Assembly (NCBI GenBank): GCA_002423545.1
Contig: DIWP01000047.1
Location: 38,938 to 69,366 of the forward strand
Direction: 5' to 3'
Source: Thermoleophilia bacterium UBA6103
Lineage (GTDB): Bacteria > Actinomycetota > Thermoleophilia > UBA2241
Length of the DNA stretch: 30,429 nucleotides
Shown: in pieces, positions 8,028-15,656 of the stretch
Numbering within the stretch: the stretch's first letter is position 1
How the letters are laid out: each line of letters opens with the position of its first letter
Notes under the pieces: generated by a model
The model's database searches: none
The model's input: the letters and a program-made list of their open reading frames with translations, nothing else
Told to the model about the DNA's origin: nothing
Made by a program: the position numbers and the translations under genes

Positions 8028-9186
8028 GGTACGGCGTGAGTACTGGATAGAACGCATCGAGCGGCTTTGGCGGCTGCGCACGATCGTCTGGCTGACCGGC
8101 GTGCGGCGGGTCGGCAAGACGTGTCTGACCACGTCGCTTGCCGACGTGGAGTACTTCGATTGCGATGAGCTCGCCGTGCGCTCCAGTCTGCAGGACCCCA
8201 TGACGTTCCTCGCTGCCTTGCGGGGCAGACGTGTCGTTCTCGACGAGGTGCATCGGCTCGATGATCCCAGCGGAGTGCTGAAGAACGCGGCCGATCACTT
8301 CCCCGACGTCCGCGTCGTCGCCACGGGCTCGTCGCGGATCTCGGCCTCACGTAAGTTCCGCGACTCTCTCACCGGGCGGAAGTTCGAGCTACACCTGCGA
8401 CCGCTGGTGCTGCCGGACCTGGCTCCGTTTGGCAGCACCGATCTCCGGCATCGATTGGCTGCCGGGGGCCTTCCCGAGCACTTCCTTGCGCCGCAACCGG
8501 CCGCCGCCTTCAGCGAGTGGATGGATTCTTTCTGGGCCAGGGATGTCCAGGAGCTGTTCCCCGTCGAGCAGTACGGGCCGTTCCGCCGTTTCGTGGAGTT
8601 GCTGCTGGTGGACAGTGGGGGCGTGTTCGAAGCCTCGCGCTTCGCGGCCGCCTGCGAGGTCAGCAGGCCGACGATAGCCAAGTACCTGGCGATCCTGGAA
8701 GCGACGCACGTGGCTACCGTGGTCCGACCCTTCACGACGCGACGCGCCGCCGAGATCGTCGCCGCGCCTCGTGTCTACGGCTTCGATACGGGCTTCGTGG
8801 CTCACTACAGAGGCTGGAGGGATCTGCGGACCGAGGATCTCGGCGGCCTCTGGGAGCACCTCGTGCTGAACGAGCTCCTCGCCCGGCTTGACCTCGATCG
8901 CCTGCACTACTGGCGCGACAAGCGGGGTCATGAAGTCGACTACGTCATCGCTCGTCCCGGTCGGGATCCCGTTGCCATCGAGTGCAAGTGGTCGCGTGCC
9001 CATACCGCCGATCTGGGCGGCCTTGCCGCGTTCCGGCGCGCCTACTCGCAGGGCGATAACTTCATCGTGTCGGGCGATGCCGTTCGGCCGTTGCCGGTGA
9101 GCGGCGCCGGACTGCACGCCGTCGTGTTGTCTCTGGAGGATCTGATCGCCAAGCTGTCCAGGGAAGGGGAACTCGGGAATCGGTGA
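8008..9186 (+). CDS. AAA-family ATPase with C-terminal DUF4143 domain
   Basis: A 392-residue single-gene ATPase of the AAA_14/DUF4143 type. Walker A is GVRRVGKT at residues 31-38, Walker B is VVLDEVH at 76-82, and a sensor-like VVATGSSR follows near 103. The C-terminal half carries the DUF4143 pattern, including YGFDTGFVAHY, LWEHLVLNEL and a PD-(D/E)xK-like end (GHEVDYVIA then VAIECKW). Members are widespread, often horizontally moved and of unclear function; nuclease, toxin-related and chaperone roles have been suggested, and none can be chosen here. The start is uncertain: ATG 8008 or ATG 8026, the latter giving MVRREYW, the usual family N-terminus; neither has a clear ribosome binding site. 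Codon use is less GC-biased than in the neighbours, and direct repeats flank the gene, suggesting later arrival. Confidence 0.82.
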   Translation: MQSWLHMVRREYWIERIERLWRLRTIVWLTGVRRVGKTCLTTSLADVEYFDCDELAVRSSLQDPMTFLAALRGRRVVLDEVHRLDDPSGVLKNAADHFPDVRVVATGSSRISASRKFRDSLTGRKFELHLRPLVLPDLAPFGSTDLRHRLAAGGLPEHFLAPQPAAAFSEWMDSFWARDVQELFPVEQYGPFRRFVELLLVDSGGVFEASRFAAACEVSRPTIAKYLAILEATHVATVVRPFTTRRAAEIVAAPRVYGFDTGFVAHYRGWRDLRTEDLGGLWEHLVLNELLARLDLDRLHYWRDKRGHEVDYVIARPGRDPVAIECKWSRAHTADLGGLAAFRRAYSQGDNFIVSGDAVRPLPVSGAGLHAVVLSLEDLIAKLSREGELGNR

Positions 9187-9190
9187 GCGT

Positions 9191-9228
9191 GACCGCGTTC
9201 AGGTCCGCCGTCCGCGTTCCTGACACGA
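9191..9228 (+). repeat. 38-bp imperfect direct repeat, right copy
   Basis: This is the partner of 7852-7889 (32/38 identical), starting 4 bp after the ATPase stop codon. The 17 bases from CCGCG to CTGACACGA differ at a single position between the copies. It lies in the short gap between the convergent ATPase and EamA genes. Confidence 0.6.
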
Positions 9229-9243
9229 GCGCAAGCCCGCGCC

Positions 9244-10305
9244 TCACATCCCCTGCAGGGTGGCGATCGCCACGCCGGCGATGGTGACGATCGCGCCGAT
9301 GGCCAGCTTCCAGCCGTAGCGCTCGCCCAGCAGCCACATGCCGCCGAGGATGGCGAAGACCGGTGACGAGGCGATGATCAGCACGGTGAGCACGGCGCCG
9401 ATCTCGTCGATCAGGATGTAGTAGAAGACGGCGAAGATCATCTCGAGCACGCTCGTGACGAGGATGAGCCGGACGACCAGGCGGCGCTCGCTGCGCAGCA
9501 GGCGGCGCACGGCGATGCGATGGCGCCGCCAGACGATGGGCAGCAGCATCAGCAGGCCCATCCCCTGGCTCTGCAGCATCATCGTGACGCTGGCGCCGCC
9601 CAGCGACCGGGTCGCCATCTCGATCACCACCGGCCCCAGCCCCCAGCCGGCGGCGGCCACCAGGGCCAGGCCGATCACCTCCGCACGCAGCCGGGCGGCC
9701 GACTTGCCGACCGTCGCCGAGGCCATGACCGCCGGCGTGTCGCGGCCGCGCAGAGGCGCGGCGCCGTCGGGCGCCGCCGCCGCGCCCTCCAGGCCGGTCG
9801 CCGGCACCGCGTCGCCGCCCACCGGCGGCTCGATCGTCGGCGACGACGAGGCCTCCATCCAGTGCGAGAGCAGCACGACACCGCCCGTGGACACCACCAG
9901 GCCGATGATCACCAGGGTCCCCAGGCCGCTGCCCAGCAGGATGACGGCGAACACGGCGGTGAACAGCGGGTCGGTGGCCATGATCGGCGTCACCACGCCC
10001 AGCTGGCCCAGCCGCAGCACGAGGTAGTAGCTGTTGAAGGCGATGAGCCACGTGACCACCGCCGAGAGGGTGATGTAGCCGAACGCCGGCCACGTCATGT
10101 CGAAGCCCAGGTCCCACGCTCCGGTCACGGTGAGGATGCTGGCGACGATGGCCAGCAGCACGATGGTGGGTACGCGCATGATCATGTTGAGGGCGAAGGG
10201 GTCCACGTACTGCAGGGTGCGCTTGTTGAGGACCACGGTGAAGCCCCAGGCAGCGGCCACGCCGAAGGCGATCAGCACCCAGAACCAGAATGGCGCGCCG
10301 CTCAT
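9244..10305 (-). CDS. EamA/DMT-family transporter
   Basis: A 353-residue inner-membrane protein of the drug/metabolite transporter superfamily, made of two EamA repeats of about five helices each; members export amino acids, metabolites or drugs. The first repeat begins with FWFWVLIAFGVAAAWGF and the second with EVIGLALVAAAGWGLGPVVI; each ends with a run of hydrophobic helices. Between them is an unusually long hydrophilic Ala/Pro/Gly-rich loop of about 60 residues (roughly 150-210). ATG 10305 is preceded by AAAGGCGGT. The same frame of transcription carries the MttB remnant upstream, so the transporter may once have belonged to a methylated-amine operon. The substrate is unknown. Confidence 0.85.
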   Translation of the reverse strand: MSGAPFWFWVLIAFGVAAAWGFTVVLNKRTLQYVDPFALNMIMRVPTIVLLAIVASILTVTGAWDLGFDMTWPAFGYITLSAVVTWLIAFNSYYLVLRLGQLGVVTPIMATDPLFTAVFAVILLGSGLGTLVIIGLVVSTGGVVLLSHWMEASSSPTIEPPVGGDAVPATGLEGAAAAPDGAAPLRGRDTPAVMASATVGKSAARLRAEVIGLALVAAAGWGLGPVVIEMATRSLGGASVTMMLQSQGMGLLMLLPIVWRRHRIAVRRLLRSERRLVVRLILVTSVLEMIFAVFYYILIDEIGAVLTVLIIASSPVFAILGGMWLLGERYGWKLAIGAIVTIAGVAIATLQGM

Positions 10306-10382
10306 TGCACCGCCTTTGGCGCGCCGCTCACGAGGCTGCCCGAGAGGTGCGGCTCATCGTCCTGGCCGGGGCGCGCCGCTCA
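10292..10382 (-). repeat. Three direct copies of a 13-bp gene-start sequence
   Basis: GGCGCGCCGCTCA occurs at 10292-10304, 10318-10330 and 10370-10382. On the minus strand each copy reads as a start: ATGAGCGGCGCGCC (the real EamA start), GTGAGCGGCGCGCC and ATGAGCGGCGCGCC, that is, MSGAP three times. The middle copy opens a 9-codon reading frame (10331 to 10302, MSGAPKAVQ) whose TGA overlaps the EamA ATG. Local duplication is the simplest origin. The remainder of 10306-10478 holds no other gene. Confidence 0.5.
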
Positions 10383-10478
10383 TGCCGGCCGAACGGCGGA
10401 CATCACGACTATCGGTCGGCGGTCGGGTCCGCCTGGCGCGGTCGCGGCAGGCGCGTGGCATGTGGACTGCAGGCGGCC

Positions 10479-10883
10479 TCACCGTCCACCCTGTTCGGCG
10501 TCGAGCGCCGCGACGACGGCGGCCAGCTCGGCGCGCAGGTCCTGCGGCAGACGTCGCGGCTCGTACTCGTTGAGGATCGCTTCCGTCCGCTGGCGGGCGA
10601 CCTCGAGCGGGTCGCGGTGGCCGAGCCCCGTGTCGGCCGGCTGGTGGGCGAGGCCGCGTACGACGGCGTCTTTCATGTGCGTGCGGGTGTGACGGGCGGC
10701 CAGGAAGTGACCGCCGGGGCCGACCTCGTCGATGGCGTCGAGCGCCATGGCTTCGTGCGAGACGTCGGCGGCGCGCATCAGGTTGCAGACGTGGTGGTAG
10801 AGGTCTTCGTCGAGCAGCAGCGACTCGGGGGTCGAGAGCGGAAGTCCGAGCGGAACGGCTGCAGCGGCCGGCGACGTCCATAC
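10479..10883 (-). pseudogene. C-terminal remnant of an MttB-superfamily methyltransferase
   Basis: The frame ending at the TGA at 10479 encodes an MttB C-terminus: STPESLLLDEDLYHHVC, then ALDAIDEVGPGGHFLAARHT, then RDPLEVARQRTEAILNEYEP and a final helix. These match the same segments of the two intact MttB genes in this window (for example VGPRGHFLKHRHT). Only about 130 of the usual 480-500 residues remain, and the frame is closed by a stop just above 10883. The N-terminal TIM barrel is missing. An excellent ribosome binding site and ATG at 10936 lie upstream but in another frame, giving only a 52-codon product, so the 5' end is probably deleted and frameshifted. Confidence 0.7.
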
Positions 10884-11101
10884 TCAGCTGCTCCGGCGTG
10901 CGCGGCTCCCCCGGATCGTCGACTGTGGTCGGCCATGCCCCTCCTTCTGGGTGGCCGGACGCCGATCCGTCTGTCCGGATGATCATCGCCCGCACGAGAG
11001 TGCCGTTTCTCCATCGGCTCGTGAGCGCACGACACGCGTCTCGTTGTGCTGTACCTTCGTATCTCACATAAGCATGTCCTGTCCACAGTCCGTCGCGGGC
11101 A

Positions 11102-11114
11102 GTCCAGACTGGAC
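11102..11114. promoter_or_regulatory. Palindrome GTCCAG-A-CTGGAC upstream of the sensor kinase gene
   Basis: GTCCAG (11102-11107) and CTGGAC (11109-11114) are perfect inverted half-sites around a single A, 42 bp upstream of a consensus -10 box. The 12-mer AGTCCAGACTGG recurs at 29284-29295 upstream of the sdh operon, also just upstream of a predicted promoter. It may be an operator for the adjacent regulator or for a global one. Confidence 0.35.
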
Positions 11115-11155
11115 CGACGTGACTCGGGGTCGCCCGACGTGCCGGTACATGCCTC

Positions 11156-11161
11156 TATAAT
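11156..11161 (+). promoter_or_regulatory. Consensus -10 box (TATAAT) for the kinase/regulator genes
   Basis: A perfect TATAAT stands out in GC-rich sequence 69 bp upstream of the preferred kinase start at 11230. The 16-18 bp upstream spacing places only weak matches (around CCCGAC) at -35, which would suit an activator-dependent promoter. Transcription would begin near 11168, giving a leader of about 62 nt to ATG 11230 but almost none to GTG 11176. The rest of 10884-11229 holds no intact gene. Confidence 0.45.
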
Positions 11162-11229
11162 CGAGACAGGGGGTCGTGTCCGCTGAAGGCAGTACCGTCG
11201 ATGATACTGATGAGAGGGGCCCGTCAGGC

Positions 11230-13101
11230 ATGACGAAGGGGATGCGCTTTCGCAGGGTGCCCAGGCGGGCGGTCGTGACGCCGTACGCGGGACCGGCGAA
11301 CATGCTGCCACAGGCATCGCACGACGCGGGTGGTGAGGACGGGCGTGCGATCAAGGTCCCCGCCGACACGGAAGGCGGGTCGACACCCCGCGTCGGCGCG
11401 GCTACCGATCGCAGAGACGGACTCATGTCGGCCGTGCTGGCCGCGTTGAACGAGGGGTGGGGGCAGGACGCGTCGGCCCGGAGGGTGCTGCCGCTCCTCG
11501 CGGACATCCTGCAGTGCGAGACCGTGGCGTTGTTCACGCTGCGCGGCGGTCGAGGGGCATTGGCGTCGGTCCTTGGACCGACGCGCAGGCGGGGCTACCC
11601 GTATCCGGGCCTCGATCTCAAGGAGCCCACTCTCACTGCCTTGCTGACGCAGCCGAGTCAACGGCTCGTGAGCGGTGGGGATGTCCGCAGCTTGCCGACC
11701 GCACTGCGGGCGGTCTGTTGCCGGGCCACCAGGAGCGTACTCATCCAGTCGATCTTCACCGGCCATATCCTGCGCGGCTTCCTCGTGGCCAGCTGGCGCT
11801 CCCGTCTTGAACCGGACGCGACGTCTCTGCAGGTCGTGCCGGTGATCGCCGATGCTCTCGGTCTAAGCCTTGGGGGAGCTGTTCTCAGCGAGGCCAGTCA
11901 GGCTCGTGAGCTGGTGCTTGAGAGTGCGGATGCGGCTGCCAAGGGCATCTCGGGCAGCCTCGATCTGGCTGAGACCTTCCATCGCATAGCACGAGCGGCC
12001 GCGCAGGCTACCGGCGATTCGCGCTGCCTGTTGCTGGAGGCCGATGACGCCGGCGGTGATCTTGTGGCTGTGGCCTGTTCCGACGACCAGGGCGCCGACC
12101 TGATGGGAATGCGCGTCGTCTTCGAGGATGAGGGCGACGCCGGTCTGCTGACGCATACCCGGCGTATCGCGGTGGAAGACCTCCAGTGGGGCACCGCCCT
12201 CTCATCGGAGCTGCGGGAGCGCCTGGATCTACGATCTGCGCTCGTCGTGCCGCTGCGCTCGGAACGAGGTGCTCTGGGAGCTCTGCTGCTCTACTCTGTC
12301 GGACGCCGGACCACCTTTACCGACGACGACGTAGCGCGTGCAGAAGCGGTCGCCGAGCAGGCGGCCGGTGCCATCCGTAACGCGCAGCTCTTCCGCACGC
12401 TGGAGAGGAGTGAGCAGCGCAGCCGGCTGCTTCTGGAACGCATCTCGCGCTTGCGCGCTCAGCAGCGTCTGGCCGTGGCCGACACCATCCACGACGACGT
12501 GCTGCAGACGCTTGTGGCGGCGCTCTATGAGCTGGAGGCGGTCGCGCAGGATGTCGATGCCGAGCAGAGTGCCGCTTTGGAGCAGGCCTCGCTCCTGATG
12601 CGCACGACCATTCGTGAAGCGCGGACCATAATCCGCGAGCTCCGGCCGCCGGTGATCGACGGCCTCGGCCTTACGGGCGCTCTGCGTGCACTGGTCGATG
12701 AGAGCCTGCGGGGCTGGCCCGCGTGCGTCGAGTTGAGCGTCGAGGACGTGGATGACCTGGAAGAGCCGCTGGTCGCGGCGGTGTACACGATCGCCCGGGA
12801 GGCTCTGCAGAACGCTCGTCGCCATGCGAGAGCCGGTGCAGTGACGGTGACGCTGCGGCGCGAGTCGGGGGATCCGTGCACACCGGCGCGCATCAGGCTC
12901 ACGGTCGTGGACGACGGCTGCGGCTTCGATCCCGGTGACCAGGGCGGTGACCATTTCGGCCTGAAGATGATGGAGGAGCACGCGGCGTCGCTCGGTGGCG
13001 CGCTGCGGGTGGACTCACGACCGGGGTGCGGCAGCACGGTCGAGGCTCTGCTGCCATTTCCGATGGGCCGACCAGAGGGCGTGGGCAATGAAGAGACATG
13101 A
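11230..13101 (+). CDS. GAF-domain sensor histidine kinase, NarL/DesK type
   Basis: A 623-residue cytoplasmic sensor kinase with no evident membrane segment. Two GAF-like sensing regions cover roughly residues 65-210 and 240-390 (the second ends with DLRSALVVPLRSERGALGAL and a helix to AIRNAQLF). The HisKA_3 phosphoacceptor region is VADTIHDDVLQTL, with His421. The HATPase domain has the N box REALQNARRHA, then VVDDGCGFDP and HFGLKMMEEHA. ATG 11230 is preferred because GC-biased codon use begins there and the TATAAT at 11156 would leave a normal leader; GTG 11176 in frame would add 18 residues. It overlaps its response regulator gene by 14 bp, so the two form one two-component system, likely sensing a soluble intracellular signal linked to the catabolic genes downstream. 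Confidence 0.85.
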   Translation: MTKGMRFRRVPRRAVVTPYAGPANMLPQASHDAGGEDGRAIKVPADTEGGSTPRVGAATDRRDGLMSAVLAALNEGWGQDASARRVLPLLADILQCETVALFTLRGGRGALASVLGPTRRRGYPYPGLDLKEPTLTALLTQPSQRLVSGGDVRSLPTALRAVCCRATRSVLIQSIFTGHILRGFLVASWRSRLEPDATSLQVVPVIADALGLSLGGAVLSEASQARELVLESADAAAKGISGSLDLAETFHRIARAAAQATGDSRCLLLEADDAGGDLVAVACSDDQGADLMGMRVVFEDEGDAGLLTHTRRIAVEDLQWGTALSSELRERLDLRSALVVPLRSERGALGALLLYSVGRRTTFTDDDVARAEAVAEQAAGAIRNAQLFRTLERSEQRSRLLLERISRLRAQQRLAVADTIHDDVLQTLVAALYELEAVAQDVDAEQSAALEQASLLMRTTIREARTIIRELRPPVIDGLGLTGALRALVDESLRGWPACVELSVEDVDDLEEPLVAAVYTIAREALQNARRHARAGAVTVTLRRESGDPCTPARIRLTVVDDGCGFDPGDQGGDHFGLKMMEEHAASLGGALRVDSRPGCGSTVEALLPFPMGRPEGVGNEET

Positions 13102-13735
13102 TTCCGCATCGATCCGGGTCGTGCTGGTGGACGACCATGAGGTCGTGCGTACAGGTCTGCGACACATGCTGGATCGCTGTATGGGCATCGAGATCGTCGG
13201 TGAGGCTTCCACTGCGGATGCGGCTCTTGCGTGCGTGTCGGCGCGTCACCCGGACATCGTGCTGCTCGACCTGAAGCTGCCCGGACGCCAGGGTCTCGAC
13301 GTTCTCCCGGATCTGATCGCGTTGCATCCGGCGCCGCAGGTGATCGTGCTCACCGTGCATGATGACGATGCTCTGGTGCTCGGTGCCGTGAGGGCCGGTG
13401 CGGCGGGGTATGTGCTCAAACACGCCGGGCGGGACGAGCTGGAGTCGGCGATCCGCAGGGTGCATGCCGGGGGCAACTACTTCAGCTCCGATGTACTCGG
13501 CGCGCTGGTGCATGGCGAGCGGCACGCGGACCGCCACGACATCTCGCTCACCCCGCGCGAGCTGGAGATCCTCAAGCTTCTGGCGGCCGGCTGCACCAAC
13601 CGCGAGATCGGCGAGCAGCTCTATCTGAGCCCGGACACGATCAAGACGCACCTGCGGAACCTCTACCGCAAGCTCGAGGTCGACAGCCGGGCACATGCCG
13701 TGGCCATCGCTCTGCGGCGCGGTCTCGTGGAATGA
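13088..13735 (+). CDS. NarL/LuxR-family response regulator
   Basis: A 215-residue DNA-binding response regulator. The receiver domain has acidic residues Asp15 and Asp16, phosphoacceptor Asp61 in VLLDLKLPG, Thr89 and Lys111 (GYVLK). The C-terminal LuxR-type helix-turn-helix runs from LTPRELEILKLLAAG through TNREIGEQLYLSPDTIKTHL. ATG 13088 lies inside the end of the kinase gene, as expected for translational coupling, and places the receiver domain right at the N-terminus. It is likely to control the APC permease and the catabolic and transport genes that follow on the same strand. Confidence 0.9.
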   Translation: MKRHDSASIRVVLVDDHEVVRTGLRHMLDRCMGIEIVGEASTADAALACVSARHPDIVLLDLKLPGRQGLDVLPDLIALHPAPQVIVLTVHDDDALVLGAVRAGAAGYVLKHAGRDELESAIRRVHAGGNYFSSDVLGALVHGERHADRHDISLTPRELEILKLLAAGCTNREIGEQLYLSPDTIKTHLRNLYRKLEVDSRAHAVAIALRRGLVE

Positions 13736-13793
13736 TCGTCAGAGGCGTCAGCCGCCGACCACGCGCACGTCCGCCGGCGGGGGGGTGGGGCCC

Positions 13794-15413
13794 ATGACCT
13801 CGGCGGGTCTCGTCGTCCGCTTCCGGGAGTTCCAGCATCCGCCGCGAGTCTGGTCACCGCTCGACGCGTTCATCTACAGTCTCATGACGACCAACATCGC
13901 GGTCACGTTCGGCACGATCCTGGTGGCACAAGCCGCGTTCTACTACCCGCTCGGTAGTCTGACCGTCGCGATTCTCGTCGCCGGCGTGTTCACGGTCGCT
14001 GAAGCCGTCGTCTACGCCCTGCTGGTCCCGACGCTGCCTCGCAACGGTGGCGACTACCTCTATCAGACACGGCTGCTGTCCCGACCACTCGGCGCGACCG
14101 TGAGCATGGCGGGCGTGGTCGTGGGGGGAGCCCTCTGGATGGCCATCTCGGGGTGGTTCGCGTCGCGCTTCGCCGTAGGCCCGTTCCTGCTGCTCCTGGG
14201 TACCGCGCTGGAGTGGGAGCCGCTCATCACGTTCGGCCAGTGGGTCCTCGGCCCCGCCGGGATCATCCTGATGGGCGTGGTGGTCATCGGGTGGTCGGCG
14301 CTGCTGAACCTGTGGGGCCTGCGGCGCTACGCAAGGGTCCAGCGGGTGCTGCTTCTTTTCGGTCTCGTGTCTGTCGTCCTGCTGGTCGTCTATTTCTCCT
14401 TCACGACGCTGAGCATCAATCAGTCGGGCTACAAGGCCATCCTCTACCGGGCTCTCGAGATGGGGTTTGAACGACGCGGACGTGTCGACGGACTGACGGC
14501 CGTCGTCCGATTGCTCCCGATCGTGGCCTTCGGCCTCATCTACCCGGGTTGGGTCACCTATCAGGCGGGAGAGATCCGCAAGGCGTGGAGCCTCAGGGTC
14601 CAGCTTCTTGCCATCGTCGGCGGCAAGGTCGCCGGGGTCGTGTTCGCGCTCTTCTTCCTGCCGTTGCCGATCCACCATGTGGGAGAGGAGTTGTTCGGGG
14701 CCAGTGCTCATCTGGCGATGAAGGATCCGGCTTCATTCTGGGTGCTCGCGCCGCGGTTGTTCGCGACCAATCAGTCTCCGTGGCTGGGTATCGTCACGCT
14801 GGCCAGCCTCGCCGTCCTCATCAACGTCTGGTTCTGGCTGTGGGCTCCAAACCACGTCCTGGCTGCGTCGCGTGTGCTCCTCGCGATGTGCTGGGATCGC
14901 ATCCTGCCGGCGTGGCTCGGTCGCCTCGATCCGCGTACGGGGGCACCCAGGCGGGCCATCGCGGTCTTCAGCGCGATCTCGCTGGTCGCCTGCCTTCTCG
15001 CCCTGGCTGGGGGCATGTCGCGGCTGGCGATCATCGCCACCGTCCTGAGTCTGGCCACCTTCGCGATCACCTGCCTGGCTGCCGGGCTACTGCCCTTCCG
15101 TGCTCGCGAGCTCTATCGTGAATCGCCGGCCTCTCGCCTCGAGCTCCTGCACCTGCCGCTCATCACGGTCGCCGCAGCTCTGTTCGTCGGCTTTGCCTTT
15201 GTGCTCGTGTGGCAGTACCTGCGTCTTGGCCTGCAGGTCCAGGCGCAGCTTCCCTGGACGACGACCGTGACCGTCGCCGGCATCTTCATGGCCTGTCTCG
15301 TCCTGACACTCGTCTTGAGCCGCCGCCGGCGGCTGGGGGGAGCGCAGGTGCGTGTCTTCTACCGGCAGGAGGCGTCCGAGACGACCGTCGGCGTTTCGAC
15401 CGAGGCCGACTGA
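13794..15413 (+). CDS. APC-family amino acid/polyamine permease
   Basis: A 539-residue integral membrane protein with about 12 hydrophobic segments. The conserved APC segment is visible as MPTLPRNGGDY-like text (LVPTLPRNGGDYLYQTRLLS), which follows the second helix. APC permeases move amino acids, amines or betaine-like compounds by proton or sodium coupling or by exchange. ATG 13794 follows a G-rich stretch (GGGGGTGGGG) and is preferred over an upstream in-frame start at 13695, which lies inside the regulator gene. It comes 58 bp after the response regulator and before the ABC binding protein, so two different uptake routes appear to serve this locus. The substrate cannot be deduced. Confidence 0.83.
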   Translation: MTSAGLVVRFREFQHPPRVWSPLDAFIYSLMTTNIAVTFGTILVAQAAFYYPLGSLTVAILVAGVFTVAEAVVYALLVPTLPRNGGDYLYQTRLLSRPLGATVSMAGVVVGGALWMAISGWFASRFAVGPFLLLLGTALEWEPLITFGQWVLGPAGIILMGVVVIGWSALLNLWGLRRYARVQRVLLLFGLVSVVLLVVYFSFTTLSINQSGYKAILYRALEMGFERRGRVDGLTAVVRLLPIVAFGLIYPGWVTYQAGEIRKAWSLRVQLLAIVGGKVAGVVFALFFLPLPIHHVGEELFGASAHLAMKDPASFWVLAPRLFATNQSPWLGIVTLASLAVLINVWFWLWAPNHVLAASRVLLAMCWDRILPAWLGRLDPRTGAPRRAIAVFSAISLVACLLALAGGMSRLAIIATVLSLATFAITCLAAGLLPFRARELYRESPASRLELLHLPLITVAAALFVGFAFVLVWQYLRLGLQVQAQLPWTTTVTVAGIFMACLVLTLVLSRRRRLGGAQVRVFYRQEASETTVGVSTEAD

Positions 15414-15484
15414 GCCTTGCGACGGCGCCGGATGCTGCCGCCGGAGCGGTCGTCCGCCTCTGCGCCCTGCCGTCTGTGGCGGCG

Positions 15485-15504
15485 TCTTCACCCTAACGGG
15501 TGAG
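15485..15504 (+). terminator. Hairpin in the leader upstream of the binding-protein gene
   Basis: CTTCACCC and GGGTGAGG pair around a TAAC loop (one T-G wobble), about 70 bp after the permease stop. Another small stem (GGGG/CCCC) follows near 15520. No T-run is present, and the region 15414-15656 matches no riboswitch I can recognise, so this is a possible terminator or leader structure and nothing more certain. Confidence 0.25.
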
Positions 15505-15656
15505 GTCCCGCGACCCTTTGGGGCGTTGTCCCCGGTCATCGGTACAGGCTACTTTCGTTCCAGGGTGGCTGAGGCGACCGGACTGACCGTTGGTATCGGC
15601 GGGCTCGTGTCGGCTGCGGTAGGGGTCGCCCATCGTCTGATGGAAGGGGGATGTCA

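Noticed and set aside
15414..15656. Riboswitch upstream of the binding-protein gene
   Set aside because: Stems are present, but the conserved cores of glycine, lysine, TPP, cobalamin, SAM and guanidine riboswitches are not recognisable.
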